Shown here in pieces: positions 29,653 through 38,572 of a DNA stretch of 64,000 nt. The position numbers were made by a program, and so were the translations under genes. Location: assembly GCF_014192095.1 (NCBI RefSeq), contig NZ_JACHXN010000008.1:62001-126000 (forward strand), written 5' to 3'. Positions within the stretch are counted from its first letter, which is position 1, and each line of letters opens with the position of its first letter. This DNA comes from Phyllobacterium trifolii (GTDB lineage Bacteria > Pseudomonadota > Alphaproteobacteria > Rhizobiales > Rhizobiaceae). Under the pieces are notes generated by a model. That model had not been told where the DNA came from. It ran no database searches and was given only the letters and a program-made list of their open reading frames with translations.

Positions 29653-30390
29653 ATGACTTACTGCGTGGGGCTCAAACTGGACCGCGGCCTTGTGTTCATG
29701 TCTGACACGAGAACAAATGCCGGTGTCGACAATATTTCCACGTTCAAGAAAATGTATACGTGGGCCAAAACAGGCGACCGCGTTATCACGCTGATTTCCT
29801 CTGGCAACCTGGCAACAACCCAGGCCGTCATCAGCATCCTGAATGAACGCACCAAGGAGCCATCCGAACGGTCGCCATCGATCTACGAAATGCCATCGAT
29901 GTTTCAGACGGCAAGACTCGTTGGCGATACAATTAGACATGTCATCGACGAGGTGGATTCGGGCGGGCAACGCGCCGATTCATTCGGCGCTTCGATCATC
30001 CTCGGTGGTCAGATCAAAGGCGGCGATCCACGGCTTTTCCTGATCTACCCTGAGGGAAATTTCATTGAGGCGACGCCGGACACACCCTTCTTCCAGATCG
30101 GTGAGCACAAGTATGGAAAGCCGATTATCGTGCGATCCTACGACCCTGCGCTGACTTTCGAGGAAGCGACGAAGCTGTTGCTGGTTTCCTTCGATTCGAC
30201 GTTGAAATCCAACTTGTCAGTGGGACTGCCGCTGGACTTGCAGTTCTACGAGTCGGACAGTCTCAAGCTTGGTTTCGAAAAACGCATCGAACGCCATGAT
30301 CCTTACTATGAAATGATTTCGGATGGCTGGTCGCAGGCCTTGAAGCTTGCATTCCAAAGCCTGCCACCTTTCGAAATCAAAAACGACTAG
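29653..30390 (+). CDS. Anbu proteasome-related peptidase
   Basis: This 245-residue protein belongs to the Anbu (ancestral beta subunit) family of Ntn-hydrolases related to proteasome beta subunits and HslV. After removal of Met1 the N-terminal Thr would be the nucleophile (MTYCVGLKLDRG); Asp17 in MSDTRT and the lysines in STFKKMYTW complete the catalytic set. The GDRVITLISSGNLA block matches the proteasome fold. Anbu forms large open rings in other bacteria and its substrate is unknown. It is the last gene of the four-gene unit, 30 bp after the transglutaminase, and converges on the L,D-transpeptidase. Confidence 0.93.
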   Translation: MTYCVGLKLDRGLVFMSDTRTNAGVDNISTFKKMYTWAKTGDRVITLISSGNLATTQAVISILNERTKEPSERSPSIYEMPSMFQTARLVGDTIRHVIDEVDSGGQRADSFGASIILGGQIKGGDPRLFLIYPEGNFIEATPDTPFFQIGEHKYGKPIIVRSYDPALTFEEATKLLLVSFDSTLKSNLSVGLPLDLQFYESDSLKLGFEKRIERHDPYYEMISDGWSQALKLAFQSLPPFEIKND

Positions 30391-30401
30391 TGGCGCTGCC
30401 T

Positions 30402-32324
30402 TTATAGTTTCGCAGTCTGGACGCTTGTTGCCTGTCGCATTGCCCGCGTCTTGACGAAAGCCTTTTCGAGATAAGCGTCACGCTCATAGACGTCGTCGTA
30501 ATACTTGATCTCGCCCGTCGTCGCGTCTGGCCACGCAGTGAAATAGGACACGTAGACCGGCAACTGGTCCTTTACCTTGACGCTGCGTTCGTTTTTGCCG
30601 AAGTACTGTTTCAGATCTTCGACCGGAACGCCGAGCACTGCCGCGGCCATGTCACGTGGGCGTTCCAGGCGGATACAGCCATGGCTCAATGCTCGCATGT
30701 CCCGCTTGAAATAAGATTTGGCCGGCGTGTCGTGCATGTAGATGTCGTGACTGTTCGGGAAGAGGATCTTCAGTTCTCCGAGAGCGTTGTCGAGGCTCGG
30801 CTTCTGGCGAATGCCAACGCCGCCGCCATTTGAAGCAACCTGATACCAATTGATCGAGCTCGACGGAACCACGCGACCCGTCTTGTCATAGACCTCGTAT
30901 CCACTATTTTCGAGATAGGACGGATTGCTGAGTATTTTCGGCATCATCTCGTTGAGAATGATCGAGCGCGGCACCCCCCAGGATGGATTGAAGACAACAG
31001 TCTCGATCGTATCGTCGAAGAAATAGGTCTGGTTCGTGGGTGATCCGACCACGATGTTCATCGCCAGTTTTTCTGTGTTGTCATCGAAGTACTGGGCCCG
31101 GTAGGCAGGCTGATTGATGAAAACATAGCGCTTGCCGAAATCATGCGGCAGCCAGCGCAGCCGCTCCATGGAATACAGAATACGGTTCCGTTTGGACAGA
31201 GTTGTTTCAGTTTGAAGCGACTTGATGGTGGCGCTGCCGATTACACCGTCGGCCTTGCGCCCCTGCGCCTTCTGAAAGTCCTTGATGGCTTGGACGAGAC
31301 TCTCGTCATAGACATAGCTGTTTTCGTGCGCGGCCAGCACGATCTTGTGCTCTGCCAAATAATCCTGTGGTGCTTTCGCCCGGATCAGCGCTACGACATT
31401 GCGAAGTTCAGCGCTTGTGTCACCCGGGCGGATCATTGTGCCGGTAGCAATGCTCACAGTCGGCTCATTGGTGCCATTGAGCTCGTGCAGATTTTGTTTA
31501 AGCTCGGCATACCATTTATTCTGTGGCTCGAAAGCAACAAGCGTCGCGGCGGGATCGTTCGACGAAGCGAGCTGTTCGATCACGTCGCGCGGCTTGACTC
31601 GGCCCGTAGCAAAGTCATGGAACCCGCTGAGGCGGTTTGGGTTGATGCGGCCCTCACCCTGATCCATGGCGTAGCGCAGCGCTCGTGCCGACATCGACAA
31701 CTCGAAATCTGCAAGCTCCTTCAATCGCGCTGGTATGTTGGCACGGTCATAATCGTCACTCGGGACCGCAACTGCGTAATCTTGTGGATCGAGACCATCA
31801 TCTGCAGCCTTTGCAAAAAGCGCCACGACCGTCTTCGCCTGTCGTGTCACATCATAAGAAGCCGTCCAGATCGGGCGCTGTTTCGTAGCATAATACGAGA
31901 CAATCGCGTCAGATATCTCTTTTTCCGCAAGAACGTGAGCAGCCTTCAGATGGTCGATCTTCAAACCGAATTCATCCATCGCCATTGATGGCGAGATATC
32001 CGTGCCATGATCGGCTGAAGCCGTGATCTGTGTATCCACTTTCGAAAAATCGATCTGAACCAAGCCTTCGGGCTTGTAGTCATAGTTTGTCGGCGCTGTG
32101 ACGACCACGCGCTTGATAGGGGCGTTCGGACGCCGCACGCTCGCATCTTGCAGCCTGCCAGGATGGACCTGATGTGTTTGGTCGACAGGACGCGACTCGA
32201 CGCGGCGATTGCCGAACAGCAGTTCCATCAGGTTATTGGCTGCTGATGCCGGCGCCATTGGGACGACCGTGGCCGATAACATCGCGGCCAGAAAGATTGC
32301 ATTTTTTTTGGAACGGGAATTCAT
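30402..32324 (-). CDS. L,D-transpeptidase, YcbB/LdtD type
   Basis: This periplasmic enzyme should form 3-3 cross-links in peptidoglycan or attach proteins to it. The 640-residue product has a signal peptide, a helical scaffold domain, a peptidoglycan-binding domain 1 (QAIKDFQKAQGRKADGVIG) and a YkuD catalytic domain with the Cys nucleophile in SHGCIRLERP. I chose the ATG at 32324, which places the signal peptide at the N-terminus; the frame is open to 32366. It converges with the Anbu gene at 11 bp. Confidence 0.92.
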   Translation of the reverse strand: MNSRSKKNAIFLAAMLSATVVPMAPASAANNLMELLFGNRRVESRPVDQTHQVHPGRLQDASVRRPNAPIKRVVVTAPTNYDYKPEGLVQIDFSKVDTQITASADHGTDISPSMAMDEFGLKIDHLKAAHVLAEKEISDAIVSYYATKQRPIWTASYDVTRQAKTVVALFAKAADDGLDPQDYAVAVPSDDYDRANIPARLKELADFELSMSARALRYAMDQGEGRINPNRLSGFHDFATGRVKPRDVIEQLASSNDPAATLVAFEPQNKWYAELKQNLHELNGTNEPTVSIATGTMIRPGDTSAELRNVVALIRAKAPQDYLAEHKIVLAAHENSYVYDESLVQAIKDFQKAQGRKADGVIGSATIKSLQTETTLSKRNRILYSMERLRWLPHDFGKRYVFINQPAYRAQYFDDNTEKLAMNIVVGSPTNQTYFFDDTIETVVFNPSWGVPRSIILNEMMPKILSNPSYLENSGYEVYDKTGRVVPSSSINWYQVASNGGGVGIRQKPSLDNALGELKILFPNSHDIYMHDTPAKSYFKRDMRALSHGCIRLERPRDMAAAVLGVPVEDLKQYFGKNERSVKVKDQLPVYVSYFTAWPDATTGEIKYYDDVYERDAYLEKAFVKTRAMRQATSVQTAKL

Positions 32325-32613
32325 GATGCGTGCCCAGCTGGAACTGTGTTGCCCACGGATGAACATGAGCCATTGATGAGGTGTGTAGCCAGTTTGACCG
32401 CATCGTATTTAGAATCTTTTAACAATGCCCCGCCCCCAAATATTAACTCGCCGCGGCACAATTTTAAGCTGTGTGCTGGTTTTGACACATTTATCCCAAT
32501 TCACCCACACTTTCATGTTAATTCATCACACAAATAGTTGAGCAATCCAGTTCATTCCCAAAAATCGTAATAATATTCCAGAAGAAGCGACCCACTGCAT
32601 CGAATTGGAGAGC

Positions 32614-32844
32614 ATGGTGAACAAGTTTTTCAGCATGTCGTTGTTGTGTTTGGCGGTTCTTGGAATGAATTCTTTAATGTCACCCGCAAATGCGCAGGAT
32701 ACACTTATCAAGAGAATATTTCTTACGGGTCAACGCGAACGCCAAGCCGGCAAATGGCCATCGGACCACTCGCCCACTGTGCGTATGTTCGTGTCATCTC
32801 CTGCAACCTATGGTTCCGGAATTGCTCGGGCTGCATTCGCATGA
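32614..32844 (+). CDS. Hypothetical small exported protein
   Basis: A 76-codon frame starting at ATG 32614 (or GTG 32617, better spaced from GGAG at 32607-32610) begins with a convincing signal peptide, ending about SPANAQD. The rest is short, charged and resembles nothing I recognise. It lies alone between the L,D-transpeptidase and the DUF971 gene. The codon pattern after the signal peptide is not clearly coding, so the downstream part could be frameshifted. The 289 bp before it (32325-32613) hold no other supported feature. Confidence 0.4.
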   Translation: MVNKFFSMSLLCLAVLGMNSLMSPANAQDTLIKRIFLTGQRERQAGKWPSDHSPTVRMFVSSPATYGSGIARAAFA

Positions 32845-32861
32845 CATTATCTTGAAGTAAC

Positions 32862-33242
32862 TCAGGTCACTCGCCGCGGCGTGAACGGTTCGCGGCTTAA
32901 ACCCTTCTCGGTAAGTTCATCGAGATAGGCCTGCCAGCGTATATCCTTGTTACGCCCAAGATCGATCAAATAGTCCCAACTGAACAGGCCGGTATCGTGC
33001 ATATCGTCGAAAATGATGCGCACAGCATAATTTCCAACGGGTTCCATCTTGGCAATCTCGACATTGATTTTGCCCGGCACTGTCTGGCGCTGTTCGGGCG
33101 AGTGCCCTTGTACTTCCGCCGAAGGTGACGCGACCCGTAAAAGCTCAGCCGTAAGCACATAGCTTTCCCCATTGTCGAAGACGATCGTGAGCGATCGGCG
33201 GTCTTTGCTTACGCGCAGTTCTTTGGGCCAGGCATCAGTCAT
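32862..33242 (-). CDS. DUF971 domain protein (gamma-butyrobetaine hydroxylase N-terminal-like)
   Basis: This 126-residue protein consists of a single DUF971 domain, related to the N-terminal part of gamma-butyrobetaine hydroxylase; [22 protein letters not shown] near the C-terminus is typical. The ATG at 33242 follows GAGGAG at 8 bases, which decides the start over longer frames. Function is unknown; the domain is often encoded near iron-sulfur or molybdenum-cofactor genes, and moaA starts divergently 249 bp away. Confidence 0.85.
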   Translation of the reverse strand: MTDAWPKELRVSKDRRSLTIVFDNGESYVLTAELLRVASPSAEVQGHSPEQRQTVPGKINVEIAKMEPVGNYAVRIIFDDMHDTGLFSWDYLIDLGRNKDIRWQAYLDELTEKGLSREPFTPRRVT

Positions 33243-33491
33243 CGCGAACGCTCCTCGTGCTCCCTCTTCTGTAAGAACAAGGATCGATCCCCGCAAGTCT
33301 GTCCTTTCCAATATACGGCTGGCACTGTGCAGACTGTTTCGCTTGCACACGGCCAATTCTCTACTTTATTAGACGCGGTCGGCAACGAACGCAGGGTTGA
33401 ACAAACTGCGTGGAAAAGCCTCAGCGTTTGTCTCATCCGACGGCTGGACAATTGGAAGCCGGCACCCTATCTCTTTGGTAGGAGGAAGCTC

Positions 33492-34526
33492 TTGGACCAC
33501 CTAGCATTGCTCGACACAACGGCACATCAGGCCCCCATGATCGACCCTTTCGGACGAACGATCAGCTATTTGCGCGTATCGGTGACGGATCGCTGCGATT
33601 TCCGCTGCACGTATTGCATGTCGGAACACATGACATTCCTGCCGAAGAAGGATCTGCTGACGCTCGAGGAGCTGGATCGGCTTTGCACGGCATTCGTCGA
33701 GAAGGGTGTGAAAAAACTGCGTCTTACCGGCGGCGAGCCGCTGGTGCGCAAGAATATCATGCATCTGATCGGAGAGCTTTCGCGTCATCTTCAGTCCGGT
33801 GCGCTCGAAGAGTTGACCCTCACCACGAACGGCTCGCAGCTCGCACGCTTTGCGCCTGAGTTGGCCGGCCATGGCGTCAAACGTATAAACGTATCACTGG
33901 ATACGCTGGATCCTGGTAAATTCCGTGCCATTACTCGCTGGGGTGACTTCAGCCGGGTTATGGAAGGCATCGACGCTGCGCAAGAAGCCGGCATCAAAGT
34001 CAAGCTGAATGCAGTCGCTCTTAAAGGCTTCAACGATCACGAGATTCCAGAGATGATTCGTTGGGCTCATGGGCGCGGTATGGACCTGACGCTGATCGAA
34101 ACCATGCCAATGGGTGAAATCGAACTCGATCGTACAGACCAGTACCTGCCGTTGTCGCTGCTTCGGGCCAAACTCAGCGAAGAGTTCACCTTGAACGACA
34201 TCGCCTACAAGACCGGCGGGCCTGCCCGCTATGTCGAGATCGAGGAAACCGGCGGGCGTGTCGGCTTCATCACACCGATGACGCATAATTTCTGCGAGAG
34301 TTGCAACCGGGTACGTCTGACTTGCACCGGCACGCTTTACATGTGCCTCGGCCAGGAAGACGCTGCTGACCTGCGTGAACCATTGCGTGCGTCAGAAGGT
34401 AACGAACTTCTGAATTCTGCCATTGATGAAGCAATTGGCCGCAAGCCGAAGGGCCATGATTTTATCATCGACCGCCGTCACAATCGCCCTGCCGTCTCCC
34501 GCCACATGAGCGTCACCGGCGGTTAG
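33492..34526 (+). CDS. moaA: GTP 3',8-cyclase MoaA
   Basis: This radical SAM enzyme converts GTP to 3',8-cyclo-GTP in the first step of molybdenum cofactor synthesis. The 344-residue product has the SAM cluster CDFRCTYC (Cys35, Cys39, Cys42), the C-terminal second cluster [13 protein letters not shown] and the terminal Gly-Gly tail. I chose the TTG at 33492 because a perfect AGGAGG (33480-33485) lies 6 bases upstream; the ATG at 33537 lacks such a site. The rhizobial enzymes have a comparable N-terminal extension before MIDPFGR. The DMT, mobA and mobB genes follow. Confidence 0.95.
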   Translation: MDHLALLDTTAHQAPMIDPFGRTISYLRVSVTDRCDFRCTYCMSEHMTFLPKKDLLTLEELDRLCTAFVEKGVKKLRLTGGEPLVRKNIMHLIGELSRHLQSGALEELTLTTNGSQLARFAPELAGHGVKRINVSLDTLDPGKFRAITRWGDFSRVMEGIDAAQEAGIKVKLNAVALKGFNDHEIPEMIRWAHGRGMDLTLIETMPMGEIELDRTDQYLPLSLLRAKLSEEFTLNDIAYKTGGPARYVEIEETGGRVGFITPMTHNFCESCNRVRLTCTGTLYMCLGQEDAADLREPLRASEGNELLNSAIDEAIGRKPKGHDFIIDRRHNRPAVSRHMSVTGG

Positions 34527-34631
34527 AGCCTGGGGCTCCAGCCGCGCGAAAACATTCCAGATGCACTGACCAGCACAGGTTGATATATCGATTGAAGCGA
34601 TTCTGGAGGAGAATCGCGTCCTCATTCGGAA

Positions 34632-35561
34632 TTGACCATCTTGGCGCTATCTCCCAATTTGCGTGGCAGTCTTTTCATGGCCATCGGCATGGCCAGTTTC
34701 ACGTTCAATGATGCAACGGTCAAATTCGTTGCGGAAGACATGAATATGGGCCAGGTCATGCTCGTACGCAGCTCGATCTCGACCGTTCTTATCCTTGCCC
34801 TCGCCTGGCACAAGGGCATGCTGGTTCCGCTGCGTGAAGCCCTGCATAAAATGACCATCTTGCGCGTGATCGGCGAAGTGGTCGGCACGGTCAGCTTCCT
34901 TGTTGCTTTGGTTCACGTGCCTCTCGCATTGACCTCGGCAATTTTGCAGGCTCTACCCTTGGTGGTGACCCTCGGAGCTGCGCTGTTCTTCGGTGAGCCG
35001 GTTGGCTGGCGGCGTTGGATTGCAATCATTGTCGGCTTTATCGGCGTACTGATAATAGTTCGGCCGAGCCATAACGGTGTTAGCCCATACATTCTTCTGA
35101 TCGTTGTCACGGTGATTTTTGCCTCAATGCGCGATCTCGCAACACGCAAGGTCCCAAGGACCATCCCGGTACTGATGATCTCCGCGCTAACATCGATAGG
35201 TGTGGGAGTTGCCGGGATAGGCATGATCGGTCCGCTGGGCGGATGGACACCCATGTCGCTGACAAATACCTTGCTGCTGACACTTGCCGCCTGCTGCGTC
35301 ATGGTCGCGTATCACTTCATCATTCTGGCTATGCGAGAAGGCGAAATCGCCTTCGTTGCTCCGTTTCGCTATACGAGTCTGATCTGGGCTATCTTGCTCG
35401 GTTATCTGTTTTTCGGCGATCTGCCGGACGTCCCCATGATCATCGGCTCCATCGTCGTGATTGGCAGCGGGCTTTATACGCTTTACCGTGAGCGCATCGT
35501 CGGCCGGTTGGAGCCGGTCGCAACCACAACGGCGGCGGCGACGTCACCTGATGGAGTATAG
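34632..35561 (+). CDS. DMT family (EamA) transporter
   Basis: This 309-residue inner-membrane protein has ten hydrophobic helices in two EamA repeats. The start used is the TTG at 34632; the next in-frame ATG at 34680 would remove part of the first helix, so the longer form is likely. The substrate of EamA proteins cannot be read from sequence; many export amino acids or metabolites. It sits between moaA and mobA, ending 2 bp before mobA, so it is in the same unit, but a role in molybdenum metabolism is only inferred. Confidence 0.85.
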   Translation: MTILALSPNLRGSLFMAIGMASFTFNDATVKFVAEDMNMGQVMLVRSSISTVLILALAWHKGMLVPLREALHKMTILRVIGEVVGTVSFLVALVHVPLALTSAILQALPLVVTLGAALFFGEPVGWRRWIAIIVGFIGVLIIVRPSHNGVSPYILLIVVTVIFASMRDLATRKVPRTIPVLMISALTSIGVGVAGIGMIGPLGGWTPMSLTNTLLLTLAACCVMVAYHFIILAMREGEIAFVAPFRYTSLIWAILLGYLFFGDLPDVPMIIGSIVVIGSGLYTLYRERIVGRLEPVATTTAAATSPDGV

Positions 35562-35563
35562 AC

Positions 35564-36196
35564 GTGCGAATTGCAGGTATAATACTGGCTGGCGGTCAAT
35601 CGCGAAGGATGGACGGAGTTGACAAGGCATTGCTGCCGTTTGGCGACCGGCGCGTGATCGATCATGTCTATGCGCGTTTGTCGCGTCAAATCGAACCGGT
35701 GGCTTTGAACAGCAATAACGAGCCGATACTATTTTCGGATTTGCCGGTTCCCGTGATCCCCGACGACATTGACGGGTTTGCCGGCCCCCTTGCCGGAGTT
35801 CTGGCTGCGATGGAGTGGGCAAACAATCAGGCGCTGCCGTTCACCCACGTTGTGACGGTGGCGACGGACACGCCATTCTTTCCCGACAATCTTGTTGATA
35901 CACTACGCCAAGCTGTCGCAGATGCTCCTCGAGGACACATCGGAGTCGCAGCTTCTGGAAACAGGCTGCACCCGGTTTTCGGCCTCTGGCCGGTTTTCCT
36001 CAAGAGCGATCTTCGCCGTTGGTTGAGCAACGAAAAGAACCGCCGTGTCGTTGCCTGGATCGAGGGCCATCCGCACAAGATTGCAGACTTCCCAATCATA
36101 ACAACACAATCCGGGGCGTCTCTCGATCCATTTTTCAACATCAATACACCCGAAGATATTGCCGAAGCCCGGCAGCGGTGGAGTGCCATACCATGA
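35564..36196 (+). CDS. mobA: Molybdenum cofactor guanylyltransferase
   Basis: This enzyme attaches GMP to molybdopterin to give the guanine dinucleotide cofactor. The 210-residue protein has the GTP-binding loop LAGGQSRRMDGVDKALLPFG (about residues 8-27) and the metal-binding VATDTPFFP. The start codon is GTG at 35564, 2 bp after the DMT stop. mobB follows with a 4-bp overlap (ATGA). Confidence 0.93.
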   Translation: MRIAGIILAGGQSRRMDGVDKALLPFGDRRVIDHVYARLSRQIEPVALNSNNEPILFSDLPVPVIPDDIDGFAGPLAGVLAAMEWANNQALPFTHVVTVATDTPFFPDNLVDTLRQAVADAPRGHIGVAASGNRLHPVFGLWPVFLKSDLRRWLSNEKNRRVVAWIEGHPHKIADFPIITTQSGASLDPFFNINTPEDIAEARQRWSAIP

Positions 36197-36702
36197 CGCC
36201 TCGCATATTCGGGATAACTGGCTGGAAGAACTCGGGAAAGACCACGCTGACCGTCAAACTCGTCGGCGAATTGACCCGCCGGGGCTGGAAGGTTTCGACC
36301 GTGAAGCATGCCCATCACGATTTCGATATCGACAAGGAGGGCACTGACTCGTTTCGTCACCGCAAGGCAGGTGCCGGCGAGGTAGCCATCGTCTCGGATC
36401 GACGCTGGGCGCTTATGCATGAGCTGGTGAGTGAACGCGAACCGACGCTGGTCGATATCATTGCGCGTTTTGCACCCTGTGATCTTATCCTGGTGGAAGG
36501 CTACAAGCGCGAGGGACACAAGAAGATCGAAACCCGCCGTACCGAAGGCAGATCAGGGGAACGATTGACGACCGGCGATCCAAGCATCGTTGCGATCGCC
36601 AGCGATTACCCCATTTTGGACGAGAAAGTACCTGTCCACGAACTTGATGATATTGCTGCCTTGGCCGATTTGATCGAACGCGAAACAGAGCTTTCCCGAT
36701 AA
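36193..36702 (+). CDS. mobB: Molybdopterin-guanine dinucleotide biosynthesis adaptor MobB
   Basis: This GTP-binding partner of MobA has 169 residues with the Walker A loop GWKNSGKTTL near the N-terminus and the conserved KHAHHDFDIDKEGTDSFRHR. The ATG at 36193 overlaps the mobA stop codon, which fixes the start even though the frame is open upstream. It is the last gene of the moaA group. The 236 bp after it, up to the amino-acid binding protein gene, hold no other recognised element. Confidence 0.93.
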   Translation: MTPRIFGITGWKNSGKTTLTVKLVGELTRRGWKVSTVKHAHHDFDIDKEGTDSFRHRKAGAGEVAIVSDRRWALMHELVSEREPTLVDIIARFAPCDLILVEGYKREGHKKIETRRTEGRSGERLTTGDPSIVAIASDYPILDEKVPVHELDDIAALADLIERETELSR

Positions 36703-36938
36703 ACGTGCCAGAAAATGACGTTTCGCCTAATACGTGCGCAACAAAAGTATAAGGCTCAAAATAATTATGTGATTTTGACGGTCAGATTCGCTTGGCGACG
36801 CACGATTCCCGGTTGCAATTGAAAGAAAACTAGTGGGAATATCCGTGTCAGGAGCAGTGACATAAACTGCGACCTTACCCGGAAGGCTGTCCAGAAAAAT
36901 AGGGGAACAGCCGGGTTATAAAAGAGAGGTTCAAATAA

Positions 36939-37730
36939 ATGCGTATCACTAAGCGTCTCGTACTCGCGATTTCCGCTGCAGCTCTAGCCTTTTCCATGGG
37001 CGCGGCACACGCGGAGGACGCACTGAAACTGACAATCGCGTCCGAAGGAGCCTATCCGCCCTTCAACAATCTTACCCCCGACGGCAAGCTTGAGGGCTTC
37101 GACATCGATATCGGCAATGCGCTTTGCGCGGAAATGAAGGCCGAATGCACTTGGGTATCCCAGGATTGGGACGGCATGATCCCGGCGCTGCAGGCAGGCA
37201 AGTTCGACGCGGTCATTGCCTCCATGTCGATTACGCCCGAACGCCTGGAAAAAGTCGACTTCTCCAAGAAGTACTACAATACGCCTCCGGCGATTGCCGT
37301 ACCGAAGGATTCCGATATCAAGGACATCACACCAGAATCCCTGAAGGGCAAAACTCTAGGTGTACAAGGGTCGACCAGCCATTCGAACTACGCCCAAGCC
37401 AAGTATAGCGGCTCGGATATCAAGATGTATCCGACTTCAGATGAATATAAACTTGACATCAGCAACGGCCGTATCGATGCCGTTATGGACGACGTCGTTG
37501 TTCTGGGCCAGTGGCTCGATAGCGATGCTGGCTCTTGCTGCAAGCTCCTCGGCACAATTACGCCTGATCCTGCGATCCACGGTCCAGGTGCCGGCGTGAC
37601 GGTGAAGAAGGGCAATACAGCGCTGGCGGACAAGTTCACCGCGGCTATTGCGGCGATCCGTGCGAACGGCAAGTACAAGGAAATCAACGACAAGTACTTC
37701 AAGATCGACGTTTACGGCGGCGAGGATTGA
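36939..37730 (+). CDS. Polar amino-acid ABC transporter substrate-binding protein
   Basis: This periplasmic binding protein belongs to family 3 (lysine/arginine/ornithine, octopine and nopaline type). The 263-residue product has a signal peptide ending in AHAED, the family signature GFDIDIGNALC, and the EKVDFSKKYY region. It should deliver a basic or opine-like amino acid to the two permeases that follow. A perfect 11-bp hairpin after the stop would favour higher expression of this gene than of the permeases. No ATP-binding gene is present in the operon. Confidence 0.9.
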   Translation: MRITKRLVLAISAAALAFSMGAAHAEDALKLTIASEGAYPPFNNLTPDGKLEGFDIDIGNALCAEMKAECTWVSQDWDGMIPALQAGKFDAVIASMSITPERLEKVDFSKKYYNTPPAIAVPKDSDIKDITPESLKGKTLGVQGSTSHSNYAQAKYSGSDIKMYPTSDEYKLDISNGRIDAVMDDVVVLGQWLDSDAGSCCKLLGTITPDPAIHGPGAGVTVKKGNTALADKFTAAIAAIRANGKYKEINDKYFKIDVYGGED

Positions 37731-37757
37731 GCCAAACGCACTGACTTGATATGAAAT

Positions 37758-37785
37758 GTAGATGGCGGGTCATACCGCCATCTAC
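37758..37785 (+). terminator. Hairpin between binding protein and permease genes
   Basis: A perfect 11-bp stem (37758-37768 with 37775-37785) with a 6-base loop lies 27 bp after the binding protein stop. It has no adjacent T run, so it may act as partial terminator or protect the upstream mRNA. Confidence 0.7.
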
Positions 37786-37858
37786 GGCTTTGAATAAAAA
37801 TGACGGGCGGGCTCAGAAAAGAGCCATGGGGAACAGTCCGCAAATATGAAAGTTGCCT

Positions 37859-38572
37859 ATGGAAGGCTCAATAGCGTTACTGGGTTTTGGCGAGGGCGGT
37901 TGGGGTCCGAGCATTGCAAGCGGCGTTCTGGTAACAGTCAGTCTCGCGCTGGCCACATTACCGGTGGGGTTGGCGATCGGCTTCTTCGTCGCACTTGGCA
38001 AACAATCGCCGGAACGTTCCGTCAAACTCGCCGCAAACATGTACACGACTATTTTTCGCGGCTTGCCCGAACTGCTGACCTTGTTCGTGGTCTATTTCGG
38101 CGCACAGATCGGCATTCAGAAGCTGGGGCAGCTGCTCGGCTACGAAGGCACGCTTGAAATCAATTCATTCATTGCCGGCATGTTCGCACTAGGGGTCGTG
38201 TTTTCATCCTATGCCAGCGAAGTCTTCCTTTCCGCATTTCGTGCGATACCGAAGGGTCAATATGAGGGCGGCTATGCCATCGGACTTTCCAGCGGTCAGA
38301 CCATGCGCAAGGTCATCTTGCCGCAATTGATCCGCATCGCCCTCCCTGGGCTGGCCAATCTATGGATGATCCTGCTCAAGGACACAGCTCTGGTTTCAGC
38401 CATTGGGCTTGCGGACATATTGCGCCAGACTGGAGTTGCGGCTCGTGTTACGAAGCACGCCTTCCTGTTCTTTGGTGTGGCCTGCATGATTTATCTCGTG
38501 CTCGCCATTCTTTCATCCTTTGTCATCGACGCGATCGAACGCTCATCGGCCAAGAGCGGGGTCAAACGATGA
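37859..38572 (+). CDS. Polar amino-acid ABC transporter permease
   Basis: This is the first permease of the importer, a 237-residue HisQ/OccQ-like protein with about five helices. The ATPase-coupling EAA loop reads AFRAIPKGQYEGGYAIGLSSGQ, close to the consensus. I chose the ATG at 37859; a TTG two codons upstream is possible. Its stop overlaps the start of the second permease (ATGA). Confidence 0.9.
   Translation: MEGSIALLGFGEGGWGPSIASGVLVTVSLALATLPVGLAIGFFVALGKQSPERSVKLAANMYTTIFRGLPELLTLFVVYFGAQIGIQKLGQLLGYEGTLEINSFIAGMFALGVVFSSYASEVFLSAFRAIPKGQYEGGYAIGLSSGQTMRKVILPQLIRIALPGLANLWMILLKDTALVSAIGLADILRQTGVAARVTKHAFLFFGVACMIYLVLAILSSFVIDAIERSSAKSGVKR

Noticed and set aside
32646-32855. Alternative Cys-rich reading frame overlapping the small exported protein.
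   Set aside because: It has no ribosome site or signal peptide; it could only be relevant if the exported ORF is frameshifted.
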